NCBI GenBank assembly: GCA_964594865.1
Contig: CAZQMZ010000008.1
Span: 1 to 41,301, forward strand
Direction: 5' to 3'
DNA: 41,301 nt
DNA from: Caccovivens sp964594865
GTDB lineage: Bacteria; Bacillota; Clostridia; Christensenellales; UBA1242
Part shown: positions 8,819 through 16,822 of the stretch, one piece after another
Layout: every line of letters begins with the position of its first letter
Position numbering within the stretch: position 1 is the stretch's first letter
Made by a program: the position numbers and the translations under genes
Notes under the pieces: generated by a model
Told to the model about the DNA's origin: nothing
The model's input: the letters and a program-made list of their open reading frames with translations, nothing else
The model's database searches: none

Positions 8819-11224
8819 CTATTTTTTTCTCAAGCTTTGCTTAACTTTTGAAAAGTTTTGCCACGGATCTTTTTCCAATCTTTTGATTGCATCTTCCATA
8901 TCCACCCCATCCGGTGTAATACTTTCAAGTTCGCTCCAAAAGATTGGCATTGAGACTTTTGCTCCCGCACGCGCTCTCAAAGAATATGGTGCCACGCTTG
9001 TTGCTCCTTTTGTGTTGCGAAGATAGTCGATGAATATCTTGCCGTTTCGGCTGTCTTTTCGAATGTTGCTAGTATATCGCTCTGGGCATTTGCTTTCCAT
9101 AAGTTTGGCAACATTTTCGGCGAAATTCCGAAATTCTTCCCAGCTCACCGATGGAACAAACGGAACAACAACATGATATCCTTTTCCGCCGCTTGTTTTG
9201 AGAAAAGATTGTAAAGAAATTTCGTCCAAAATTATCTTCAAATCTCTCACCCCTTGCCGAATTTTTTCAAGCGAAAGTTGTTCGTCAGGATCTAGGTCAA
9301 AAACCATGCAATCAGGTTTGTCAAAATTTTCAATATGAGAACCACATGCATGAAATTCGATTGTGCCGAGTTGGACTTGTTCAATAAGCCCGGCAACATT
9401 TTTAACACAAAAATATTCTTCAAGTTTGCCACTTGAATTTGTGATATAGATTTTTTTAATTCCTTCTTTTTCTACTGTTGGATGCTTTTTGAAAAATTTA
9501 TTCTCAATGGAATTGTGACATCTCACGACACTCAAAACACGACCGCTTAAAAATTCAAGCATCTTTTGTGAAACTTTTTCATAATATTTTGCCACATCAA
9601 TTTTGCAAATATTTTCTTTATTAAAAATTTTTCTACTTGAATTTGAAATGACAATTCCACAAATTTCAATATCATTTTTTAAACTTTTTTGCGTTTTTTT
9701 ATAAATTTTTTGCAATTTTTCTTCATTTTTTTTGATTTTTTCATCAAAATTTTCAAACACAACTTCACTCGCGTTTTTGTCTTCTCTCAACCCTTTGAAG
9801 CTTGCTTGACGCAAAATGTTATCTTTTGTCAACTCTGCAAATTGAATTTCAACAACAATTTTGGGCTTTAACCAAAAAACATTTTTTTGTCTTTGAAGAG
9901 AAGAAAATGGTGATTTTTCGACAATCAATGAAGTAAATTTTTTTAATAAAATTTTTTCCATTTTGCTGTCAATTCCACTTCCAGCACGCCCAACATAAAC
10001 AAGTTGATTTCCGTCATATACTCCCAAAATTAACGCACTCAAATCTCTCTTATCAGATTTGACAAATCCTGCCACAACAAACTCTTGACGATGATAACAC
10101 TTGCATTTCACCCAATCATCGTTGCGTTGACCTTTATATTTTGACGAAATTCTTTTACCTACAACACCTTCCAAATTCATTTTGCTGACTGCTTGAAAAA
10201 ATTTCTTTCCGTTTCCAATCATATGTTCACAAAATTGCAAGTTTTTTGGTGAATTCTTCAAGAGTGCTTCCAAGCGACTTTTTCGTTCAAGTAACGGCAA
10301 TTCTCTCAGGTCGTCACCGTCCAGTGCCAACAGATCAAAAACCATATATATCGCTTGATCCGCCCTTCCGCTTTTTACGGCATTTTGCAAATCTTGAAAA
10401 CTTGGCAATCCAAACTCATTTGCAAGCACAATTTCACCATCCAAAACAAGTGCACGACCACTTGCCAATTCGGTTATCGCCTTTGCCACCGCATCAAATT
10501 TCTTTGTTAAGTCAACATGATTTCGCGAAAAGAGTTTAGTTTTGCCATTTTCAGAAAATGCCACAACGCGATATCCATCATATTTGATTTCAAACAAAAA
10601 ATCTTCTCCATCAGGCAATTTGTTCACCATTTTACAAAGTTGCACACTCACCTTTTGAAAAGGATTGTGTGAGAAACTCTTCTCAATCTCCTGCATTGTT
10701 CGACCACTCTTTATGCTCGTGTCAAGCTTTGAAATATCAAATTTTTCGCTTGAAAATTCATCTTTTTCTTTGATTAAAAGCCAACTGTCTTGCTCTTTTT
10801 TAAGTTTCACAAGAGCCCATTTACCCACCAAACGCTGACCATAGAGAAAAAATTTGAGCGAGCCATTTTTCAGTCCATCACCAAAATTTCCCTCCGCTTC
10901 ATAAATTCCCTTATCCCAAAGCATAACCGTGCCGCCGCCATATTGCCCTTTTGGAATTAACCCTTCAAAATCAGCATATTCCAACGGATGATCTTCCACA
11001 TGGACCGCAAGTCGTTTTTCTTTTGGATCTAAAGAAGGTCCTTTTGGCACTGCAAAACTGACAAGCACACCATTCCATTGAAGCCTAAAATCATAATGAT
11101 CATGCGATGCCCTATGATGTTGCACAACAAAAATATGTTTTTTGGAGTTTTTCATCTTCCCTTTTGGCTCTTTTGTCATCAAAAAATCTCTTTTTTCATG
11201 ATATTTTTTCAATTTTTCATTCAT
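8819..11224 (-). CDS. ligD: ATP-dependent DNA ligase LigD (phosphoesterase-ligase-polymerase)
   Basis: The 801-residue protein has three parts. An N-terminal 3'-phosphoesterase domain (about 25-150; HHRASHDHYDFRLQWNG, DHPLEYADFEG, IPKGQYGGGTV) is followed by an ATP-dependent ligase with the adenylated Lys in EIKYDGYR (about 210), EGVVGKRISSKYKGQR and an OB fold. A C-terminal primase-polymerase domain (about 575-800) carries VFDLDPDEQ with the two metal-binding Asp residues and SGGKGYHVVVP. LigD seals double-strand breaks with Ku in bacterial end joining. No Ku gene is in the window. Start 11224 is the first ATG of MNEKLKKYHEKRDF; its ribosome-binding site (TTTGGAAAA) is weak. A less common choice, TTG at 11248, is unlikely. 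It is convergent with the helicase-nuclease gene. Confidence 0.94.
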   Translation of the reverse strand: MNEKLKKYHEKRDFLMTKEPKGKMKNSKKHIFVVQHHRASHDHYDFRLQWNGVLVSFAVPKGPSLDPKEKRLAVHVEDHPLEYADFEGLIPKGQYGGGTVMLWDKGIYEAEGNFGDGLKNGSLKFFLYGQRLVGKWALVKLKKEQDSWLLIKEKDEFSSEKFDISKLDTSIKSGRTMQEIEKSFSHNPFQKVSVQLCKMVNKLPDGEDFLFEIKYDGYRVVAFSENGKTKLFSRNHVDLTKKFDAVAKAITELASGRALVLDGEIVLANEFGLPSFQDLQNAVKSGRADQAIYMVFDLLALDGDDLRELPLLERKSRLEALLKNSPKNLQFCEHMIGNGKKFFQAVSKMNLEGVVGKRISSKYKGQRNDDWVKCKCYHRQEFVVAGFVKSDKRDLSALILGVYDGNQLVYVGRAGSGIDSKMEKILLKKFTSLIVEKSPFSSLQRQKNVFWLKPKIVVEIQFAELTKDNILRQASFKGLREDKNASEVVFENFDEKIKKNEEKLQKIYKKTQKSLKNDIEICGIVISNSSRKIFNKENICKIDVAKYYEKVSQKMLEFLSGRVLSVVRCHNSIENKFFKKHPTVEKEGIKKIYITNSSGKLEEYFCVKNVAGLIEQVQLGTIEFHACGSHIENFDKPDCMVFDLDPDEQLSLEKIRQGVRDLKIILDEISLQSFLKTSGGKGYHVVVPFVPSVSWEEFRNFAENVAKLMESKCPERYTSNIRKDSRNGKIFIDYLRNTKGATSVAPYSLRARAGAKVSMPIFWSELESITPDGVDMEDAIKRLEKDPWQNFSKVKQSLRKK

Positions 11225-11270
11225 ATTGATATTTTTTCCAAAAAACAAATCACATAAACAAACTTCGTAA

Positions 11271-11316
11271 CAACAAAAAAGATAAGAAACAAAAGTTCCT
11301 TATCTCGTTTTTTGTT
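11271..11316 (-). terminator. Terminator of the collagen-like gene
   Basis: GATAAGAAAC (11281-11290) and GTTCCTTATC (11295-11304) pair with one mismatch. Flanking A and T runs extend the stem and leave a T run on the minus strand right after the collagen-like stop codon. Confidence 0.8.
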
Positions 11317-12208
11317 AATTTATTTTTATCACAGTTATTTTCGCATTTGATACCGAAATTTCGTTTGCTGATGAATTTAGAAGTTGAAATATACTTCCTG
11401 CCGTTGCATCCACAATCGCAAAACCTGAAATTTCGTCAGAACTGCCAACAGCAAGCTCTCCATTTGATGAACTCGTTCCAATGGTCTGGGAAGTTGGTGA
11501 TGTTTCTTGCAAAGACAAAGTTATGGTTTGCTGAGTTGTTGGATTGCTGACATTTGCTTGCCAAAGAATCAAATATCTTCCCGCTTCGGCAATCGTAATC
11601 TCTCCCGTCCCTGTGTTGTTTGTCACATTCTCTTCGGTGACTGTGGTTGGAAAAACCACTGCGGCGGATGACGCAACAGTTGTTGGACCCGTTTCGGTTG
11701 CCGTCAAAGTCCCCGTTGTCAAAGTTGCTGTTGCACCTGTCGGTCCTGTCGGTCCTGTCGCTCCAGTATCTCCAGTCGGTCCTGTTGGTCCAGTTGCTCC
11801 TGTGGCACCTGTTGGTCCAGTTGCTCCGGTTGGACCAGTATCACCTGTTGGGCCGGTTGCACCTGTCGGTCCCGTATCGCCTGTTGGGCCTGTCACTGAA
11901 AGACCAGTCGCTCCGTCAGCCCCCGTTGGACCTGTTGGTCCTGTGTCACCTGTAGCACCGGTAGCACCTGTTGCGCCGGTCGCACCTGTTGCTCCTGTGG
12001 CGCCAGTGATTGAAAATCCGGTTGGACCTGTCGCTCCGGTTGGACCCGTTGCACCCGTGGCACCTGTTGGTCCTGTCGCCCCGGTGGCGCCTGTGGCTCC
12101 GGTTCTTCCTATTGGACCCACCGGCCCTTGAGGTCCTGTGATTCTGAAGACAATGTTACAACGTGATTCAAAAGGATCAAAATTTCCATTGCAAATATTG
12201 ATACTCAA
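11315..12208 (-). CDS. Collagen-like repeat surface protein with BclA-like C-terminal domain
   Basis: The 297-residue protein has a short N-terminus (MSINICNGNFDPFESRCN), a run of Gly-X-Y triplets from about residue 25 to 160 in which Y is almost always Thr and X is Pro, Ala or Asp, and a C-terminal beta-rich domain of about 135 residues. That domain, with a GRYLILWQANVSNP segment, fits the C1q/TNF-like trimerisation heads of exosporium collagen-like proteins such as BclA. A trimeric triple-helix stalk with a globular head on the cell or spore surface is likely. I chose a TTG start at 12208 because AGGAGGA lies 6 bases upstream; the frame stays open to 12250. There is no classical signal peptide, as is also true for exosporium proteins. 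The repeat is likely to vary in copy number between strains. Confidence 0.82.
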   Translation of the reverse strand: MSINICNGNFDPFESRCNIVFRITGPQGPVGPIGRTGATGATGATGPTGATGATGPTGATGPTGFSITGATGATGATGATGATGATGDTGPTGPTGADGATGLSVTGPTGDTGPTGATGPTGDTGPTGATGPTGATGATGPTGPTGDTGATGPTGPTGATATLTTGTLTATETGPTTVASSAAVVFPTTVTEENVTNNTGTGEITIAEAGRYLILWQANVSNPTTQQTITLSLQETSPTSQTIGTSSSNGELAVGSSDEISGFAIVDATAGSIFQLLNSSANEISVSNAKITVIKIN

Positions 12209-12395
12209 AACAATTCCTCCTTTAAATCTAATCACACATAAGAGGCACAAAAAATCAAAGAAAATTTGTCCTCTAAAATCAATATATGGAAATTTTGAAG
12301 AAAAGTGTTGAATTTTGATCTGTGATGAAAAATATTTAAAAAAAGATAAATATACAAAAAATACACTTTTTTTTAAATATTTTTTAATTTTTGCC

Positions 12396-12424
12396 TTGAA
12401 ATTTGAAAATATCTGTGATAGAAT
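12396..12424 (+). promoter_or_regulatory. Promoter of the GNAT-like gene
   Basis: TTGAAA (12396-12401) and TAGAAT (12419-12424) are 17 bases apart. Confidence 0.55.
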
Positions 12425-12459
12425 ACAAATAAGGAATTATTCAAGTTTATGGAGAAAAA

Positions 12460-13008
12460 ATGAAAAAAGTCACACTTTATAACGACAAATCAGTCTTGTT
12501 GAAATTTAGTAAACGTAAGAATTATTATCTCATCCAAAGTTTTGATGATGATGGAAAATTGGTTGGATATTGTCACTTCAACATTGAAAAAGTTTTTGAG
12601 AACAAAACCGATGTCAATAATTATATTTATGTTGATAGATCAAACGAAAGAGATTTTGAAATTAAAAACAATATGCTTTTCTATCACAACAAGTCCGGTC
12701 GAGAAGAAGTTTATCATTTTAAGTTCGCAAAATGTGATCTTCAGTGCATTGAAATCACCAATTTCGAATATTTTAAGACAGGGCTTGGAAGTGTAATGTT
12801 TAAAGAAATGGAAAAATATGCAAAAAAAGAACAATGTTGCCAAATTTATGCGCACTATCAGCCATATGGCAAATTGGCAACCGGAACACCAAAATTTTAT
12901 TTAAACAATGGATTTACCATTGAAAAAGACCCTTATGACAAACGCTATTATGCCATAAAAGATTTAAAAAACAAAAATTCTGATAATAATATTGAGCGAA
13001 AGTTCTAA
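12460..13008 (+). CDS. GNAT-like acetyltransferase fold protein
   Basis: The 182-residue protein has its recognisable part in the C-terminal half: LQCIEITNFEYFKTGLGSVMFKEMEKYAKKEQC, resembling the beta4-alpha3 acetyl-CoA loop (a degenerate R/QxxGxG/A with GLGS), followed by PKFYLNNGF, the usual late GNAT motif. The N-terminal half is beta-rich and not recognised. GNAT enzymes transfer acetyl groups from acetyl-CoA to amines; the substrate here is unknown. The start follows GGAG 6 bases upstream. It lies alone between the collagen-like gene and the leftward membrane protein, in a patch that looks accessory. Confidence 0.65.
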   Translation: MKKVTLYNDKSVLLKFSKRKNYYLIQSFDDDGKLVGYCHFNIEKVFENKTDVNNYIYVDRSNERDFEIKNNMLFYHNKSGREEVYHFKFAKCDLQCIEITNFEYFKTGLGSVMFKEMEKYAKKEQCCQIYAHYQPYGKLATGTPKFYLNNGFTIEKDPYDKRYYAIKDLKNKNSDNNIERKF

Positions 13009-13020
13009 TTTTCACATATG

Positions 13021-13659
13021 TCACTTCAATAATTGCCCAATTTTTTCAAAATTATCCGATTTTTCTTTCAAATCATTTCCCTTTAAAATACCTTTAAGCA
13101 GGCCTGTTGCTCTTTGCATTGATTTTACACATTCTTTATATATGTTTGATTGCCTATGGTATCCAAGATTAAAAAATGTCCCACCAATCGACTCGTAAAT
13201 GAAAGAATCATTTTTATCGTTATTCAAATAAATAATGAATCTCAATTCTTTACATTTTGAAACTTGCTTTGCTCCGAAGGTTGTCAGTCTGCGTTTCTTA
13301 CCCCATTCATAACTGCTGCCAACCATACTGTCAACCTTATCTTCATAAGTCTCAAAATCAACAAAATCCTTCAAATCAACAATTGCAATATTGCCATTGT
13401 CGTAATCAATCAATCCAATTTTTCCTTGAGTTTTGTTTATAGCAATAAATTGCTTTTCTGAACTTGAAATTGTGCTGTAATTTTCAATATATATGTATCT
13501 TTCTGGGTTAAACCCTTTCTCCTTAAATTCTCTTCTTGCATCTTCATTTATTTGTTTAATTTTATTTCTTTTATATTTTGTGTTTAGAGAAATCCCCACC
13601 CACATTAATATCGGAATTAAAAGCAAAACAATTAAAAATACCCAAATATAAATCAACAT
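13021..13659 (-). CDS. Single-pass membrane protein of unknown function
   Basis: I do not recognise this 212-residue protein. It starts with one strongly hydrophobic helix (residues 2-23), then a basic segment (KYKRNKIK). A soluble, mostly beta-rich domain follows (IAINKTQGKIGLIDYD, ELRFIIYLNNDKNDSFIYESIGG). The strands recall PH-like or bPH domains of phage and XRE-linked membrane proteins, but this is only a resemblance. The start has AAGGAG 6 bases upstream. It is divergent from the XRE repressor gene, and its strong promoter contains an inverted repeat, so repression by that protein is likely. Confidence 0.6.
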   Translation of the reverse strand: MLIYIWVFLIVLLLIPILMWVGISLNTKYKRNKIKQINEDARREFKEKGFNPERYIYIENYSTISSSEKQFIAINKTQGKIGLIDYDNGNIAIVDLKDFVDFETYEDKVDSMVGSSYEWGKKRRLTTFGAKQVSKCKELRFIIYLNNDKNDSFIYESIGGTFFNLGYHRQSNIYKECVKSMQRATGLLKGILKGNDLKEKSDNFEKIGQLLK

Positions 13660-13708
13660 ACACTCTCCTTTATTTCACAAGTTTCAATTCTGAGATCTTG
13701 TTTTTTCT

Positions 13709-13738
13709 ATTATACTTCTTACAATAGTAAGATGTCAA
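13709..13738 (-). promoter_or_regulatory. Promoter of the membrane protein gene
   Basis: On the minus strand TTGACA (13738-13733) and TATAAT (13714-13709) match both consensus boxes, with an 18-base spacer. The spacer holds an inverted repeat. Confidence 0.8.
13714..13735. promoter_or_regulatory. Operator-like inverted repeat 1
   Basis: CTTAC-AATA-GTAAG is perfect, and the arms extend to 9 bases with one mismatch. It sits in the spacer of the leftward promoter, a position where a bound repressor would block it. Confidence 0.6.
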
Positions 13739-13742
13739 GTAT

Positions 13743-13764
13743 TTTTCTCACATTTGTGAGAAAA
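13743..13764. promoter_or_regulatory. Operator-like inverted repeat 2
   Basis: TTTTCTCACA (13743-13752) and its exact complement (13755-13764) are separated by two bases. The repeat ends 8 bases before the XRE start codon, a position suited to autoregulation. Its sequence differs from repeat 1, so the two may not bind the same protein. Confidence 0.6.
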
Positions 13765-13772
13765 TATTTCAT

Positions 13773-13985
13773 ATGGAAGAACAAAATTATTTTAAAGATA
13801 TCTTAAAGGAATTAAGGTTAGAAAAAAAGATTGGACAAGTGGAACTTGCAAAACAAGTTGGTGTGAGCAAAGGCATCATCAGTCTTTGGGAAAACGGACT
13901 TAGAGAGCCAAGTATGAGCAATCTTATTTCTCTTGCGAAATTTTTTAGTGTTACAATCGACTATTTAGTTGGTTTGGAAGATTGA
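13773..13985 (+). CDS. Small XRE-family HTH repressor
   Basis: This 70-residue protein is almost entirely a Cro/C1-type helix-turn-helix: LRLEKKIGQVELAKQVGVSK, then GIISLWENGLREPSM, and a C-terminal SVTIDYLVGLED of the kind found in SinR/ImmR-like repressors. There is no effector or dimerisation domain. The ribosome-binding site is weak (GAGAAAA only). It is divergent from the membrane protein gene, and the 113-base gap holds two inverted repeats. It most likely represses its neighbour and itself. Confidence 0.88.
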   Translation: MEEQNYFKDILKELRLEKKIGQVELAKQVGVSKGIISLWENGLREPSMSNLISLAKFFSVTIDYLVGLED

Positions 13986-14009
13986 ACATCGTTGACAAAT
14001 TCACAAACA

Positions 14010-14042
14010 AAAAAAGAACTTTGATTTTCAAAGTTCTTTTTT
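14010..14042. terminator. Bidirectional terminator between XRE gene and pnp
   Basis: GAACTTTGA (14016-14024) and TCAAAGTTC (14028-14036) form a 9-bp stem, flanked by A and T runs that give a U tract on both strands. It serves the convergent XRE and pnp genes. Confidence 0.88.
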
Positions 14043-14094
14043 ATAGTGACGAAATCAAAAATTTTTATATCAATTTTGAAAAATTTTTGTCTGT

Positions 14095-16218
14095 TTATTT
14101 TTTGCTCTTGTCAGTTTTTGAAGATTCTTTTTCTTCTTTTGGAACTATGCGTTTGAGATCGATTCTTCCCTTATCATCAATTTTGATCACTTCAACTTCC
14201 ACACTGTCGCCAATTTTGACAACATCTTCCACTTTGTCAACTCTTTTGTTTGAAAGTTTGGAAATGTGAATCATACCTTCCTTTCCACCACCAAGGTCAA
14301 CAAAAGCGCCAAATGTCATTATGCGCACAATTTTGCCGTCATAGATATCGCCAACTTCAACATCTTCAACGATTGAAAGGATGATTCTTTTTGCCTTTTC
14401 ATTCATTTCAGAATCAACTGAAGCAACAAACACTGTTCCGTCATCTTCAATGTCAATCTTGACACCGGTTTCGTCTATAATTTTGTTGATTGTTTTACCA
14501 CCAGAACCAATGACATCTTTGATTTTATCTGGATCGATTGTGAAAGTGATGATTTTTGGTGCATATTTGGAAATTTCCTTTCTTGGCTTATCAATGCAAG
14601 CAAGCATCTTGTCCATAATTTGCAATCTGCCAATTCTTGCTCTTTCCAACGCTTCAGTCAAGATTGGTTTGTCAATTCCCTTGATTTTGATGTCCATTTG
14701 AATTGCTGTCACACCTTTGGATGTGCCTGTCACTTTGAAGTCCATGTCGCCAAGGAAGTCTTCCAAACCTTGAATGTCTGAAAGAACGGCAACTTTGTGA
14801 GAATTTTCGTCTTTAATAAGTCCCATAGCAATTCCGGAAACCGGAGACGAGATTGGCACACCGCCGTCCATAAGAGCAAGAGTTGACCCACAGGTGCTTG
14901 CCATTGAGGAAGAGCCATTCGACGATAACACTTCACTGACAATTCGAAGAGCATATGGAAAAACATCTTCTTTTGGCACAACTGGTTCAAGCGCTCTTTC
15001 TGCCAAAGCACCATGTCCAATTTCACGACGACCAACCGACTTGATCATCTTTGCTTCGCCCGTTGCATATGGTGGCATATTGTAGTGATGAACATATCTG
15101 TTCACATCTTCATCGTCAAGGCCTTCAAGTTTTTGCACGTCACTGACAGTGCCAAGTGTCAAACAAGAGAGAACTTGAGTTTCACCACGTGTGAAGACTG
15201 CTGAACCATGAACGCGTGGCAAAACACCAACTTCGCACCAAATTGGACGAATTTCATCCAACTTTCTTCCATCTGGACGCACGCCATTGTTCAAAATGTG
15301 TGCTCTAACTTTCTCTTTCTTGATTTTATATAAAACATCACCAATTTCGCGTTCTCTTTCAGGAAAAATCTCGGCAAAATGTTCAAAAATCTGCACTTTT
15401 GCCTCTTTTTCTCTGTCTTCACGCTCGTGTCTGTCAAATGTGTCAATCACATGGTCATAAATCTTGTCGGCATATTCGCGCACTGCTTTATCTATCTCTT
15501 CTGGAATGACATAATATGGAATATTTGGATTGACAGGCTTGCCAATCTCTGCCTTAATCTTTTTGAGTTCTGCAACAATTTTCTTGATTTCTTCGTGAGC
15601 AAACATAATTGCATCCAAGAAGATGTTTTCAGGAACTTCGTTTGCACCACCTTCAATCATAAGCACAGCGTCTTCTGTTCCGCTGACAGTGAGAGAGAGT
15701 TCGCTTCTTTCTCTTTGCTCTTGATTTGGGTTGATGATAAATTTTCCGTTGACCATTCCAACCGAAACCGAACCTGTTGGCCCAAGGAATGGAATGTCAG
15801 AAATTGAAAGTGCAAAAGATGAACCAAGCATGGCAAGAGGCTCTGGGCTGACATCTGGATCAATTGAAAGTGCCGTTGCAACAACAACCACATCATTGAA
15901 AAACCCTTTTGGAAAGAGTGGACGAAGCGGTCTGTCAATCAGACGAGAAACCAAAATGGCTTTGTCACTTGGACGTCCTTCACGTTTTTTAAATCCGCCT
16001 GGAATTTTTCCAACTGAATACATCTTTTCTTGATATTCCACAGAAAGCGGGAAGAAATCAATGCCCGGTTTTGGTTCTTCACTCATGGTGACATTGACCA
16101 TGATCACCGTATCTCCACAACGCACCAAACAAGAGCCGTTTGATTGCATGCAAAGTTTTCCCGTTTCAAAAATGATGTCCTTTCCTGCAACATTAATCAC
16201 ATATTTTTTGTATTCCAT
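14095..16218 (-). CDS. pnp: Polyribonucleotide nucleotidyltransferase (PNPase)
   Basis: The 707-residue protein has the full layout: two RNase PH domains (QSNGSCLVRCGDTVI; RPLFPKGF; then GSAVFTRGETQVL, CGSTLALMDGGVP, GDMDFKVTGT), a KH domain (KIKDVIGSGGKTI, about 555) and an S1 domain (YDGKIVRIMTFGAFVDLGGGKEGMIHIS, about 620), with a Lys-rich end. It degrades RNA 3' to 5' by phosphorolysis. The ATG at 16218 follows GAGAGG 6 bases upstream. It lies 130 bases downstream of rpsO, the conserved order. A terminator after rpsO suggests pnp is expressed partly by read-through or from a weak promoter in the gap that I could not define. Confidence 0.97.
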   Translation of the reverse strand: MEYKKYVINVAGKDIIFETGKLCMQSNGSCLVRCGDTVIMVNVTMSEEPKPGIDFFPLSVEYQEKMYSVGKIPGGFKKREGRPSDKAILVSRLIDRPLRPLFPKGFFNDVVVVATALSIDPDVSPEPLAMLGSSFALSISDIPFLGPTGSVSVGMVNGKFIINPNQEQRERSELSLTVSGTEDAVLMIEGGANEVPENIFLDAIMFAHEEIKKIVAELKKIKAEIGKPVNPNIPYYVIPEEIDKAVREYADKIYDHVIDTFDRHEREDREKEAKVQIFEHFAEIFPEREREIGDVLYKIKKEKVRAHILNNGVRPDGRKLDEIRPIWCEVGVLPRVHGSAVFTRGETQVLSCLTLGTVSDVQKLEGLDDEDVNRYVHHYNMPPYATGEAKMIKSVGRREIGHGALAERALEPVVPKEDVFPYALRIVSEVLSSNGSSSMASTCGSTLALMDGGVPISSPVSGIAMGLIKDENSHKVAVLSDIQGLEDFLGDMDFKVTGTSKGVTAIQMDIKIKGIDKPILTEALERARIGRLQIMDKMLACIDKPRKEISKYAPKIITFTIDPDKIKDVIGSGGKTINKIIDETGVKIDIEDDGTVFVASVDSEMNEKAKRIILSIVEDVEVGDIYDGKIVRIMTFGAFVDLGGGKEGMIHISKLSNKRVDKVEDVVKIGDSVEVEVIKIDDKGRIDLKRIVPKEEKESSKTDKSKK

Positions 16219-16313
16219 ATTTTCCTCTCTTTGATTTTTATTTCTTCATTCGTGTCATCAAAACCCATTTTTTGAATTTTGCGGACAACAAAATTTTTGA
16301 CAAATTTTCCTAA

Positions 16314-16344
16314 AAAAATAGGGAGCGAAAAAACATCCTCCCCT
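16314..16344 (-). terminator. Terminator after rpsO
   Basis: On the minus strand GGGGAG pairs with CTCCC across a 12-base loop, and the stem is followed by TATTTTTTT. It lies 5 bases after the rpsO stop. Confidence 0.75.
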
Positions 16345-16348
16345 TTTT

Positions 16349-16618
16349 TTATTTAATTTCTCTTATACCCAAATCTTTGATAAGTTTTCTGTATGCTTCG
16401 ATATCTCTTTCTTTGAGATATTGCAAAAAGCCTTTTCTTTTTCCGACCATCATCAAAAGTCCGCGACGAGAATGGTTGTCGTTTTTGTTAACTTTCAAGT
16501 GTTCAGTCAAGTGGTTGATTCTTTCAGTGAGAAGTGCAACTTGAACTTGCACAGAACCCGTGTCATTCTCTGATTGTTTGAACTTTGAGATGATTTCCAT
16601 CTTTTTTTGCTTATCCAT
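16349..16618 (-). CDS. rpsO: 30S ribosomal protein S15
   Basis: The 89-residue protein has the usual S15 length and motifs: TGSVQVQVALLTERINHLTEHLK, then HSRRGLLMMVGKRKGFLQYL. It binds 16S rRNA early in 30S assembly. The start at 16618 (MDKQKKMEI) follows GGAGGG 6 bases upstream. It has its own promoter and a structured 5' leader, as expected for an autoregulated gene, and is followed by pnp. Confidence 0.97.
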   Translation of the reverse strand: MDKQKKMEIISKFKQSENDTGSVQVQVALLTERINHLTEHLKVNKNDNHSRRGLLMMVGKRKGFLQYLKERDIEAYRKLIKDLGIREIK

Positions 16619-16671
16619 TTTTCCCTCCAAAAAATTTTGCCTAAAATAAATCAGCATTTTTCTCCAAAAAC

Positions 16672-16722
16672 GAAGTCTTGGGTTGAGGTGTCCGCAAAAC
16701 TGCGTCTCAAGTCATCGACTTC
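16672..16722 (-). ncRNA. Structured rpsO leader, probable S15 autoregulatory element
   Basis: Between promoter and gene lie three nested complementary pairs: GAAGTC/GACTTC (16717-16722 with 16672-16677), TTGAG/CTCAA (16706-16710 with 16683-16687) and CGCA/TGCG (16701-16704 with 16693-16696). Together they form one long interrupted hairpin. S15 binds its own mRNA leader in many bacteria; this one sits where such an element would be. Which known S15 leader class it belongs to, if any, I cannot say. Confidence 0.6.
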
Positions 16723-16725
16723 AAC

Positions 16726-16754
16726 ATTATATCACACTACCAAAAAAAATGCAA
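16726..16754 (-). promoter_or_regulatory. Promoter of rpsO
   Basis: On the minus strand TTGCAT (16754-16749) and TATAAT (16731-16726) are 17 bases apart, with TGA directly before the -10. Confidence 0.75.
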
Positions 16755-16822
16755 CAATAAAAAGCAATTTTTTTATTAAATTGTAAAAAACTTTAAATTT
16801 ATGTCACGAAAGCGCTGAAAAA

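Noticed and set aside
11700..12130. CRISPR-like or satellite array
   Set aside because: The repetition is the 9-base codon periodicity of Gly-X-Y triplets, with no spacers.
11544..12131. Long plus-strand open frame rich in Pro, Val and Ala
   Set aside because: It is the exact antisense of the Gly-X-Y repeat of the collagen-like gene; the three-codon repeat keeps the other strand open. It has no ribosome-binding site.
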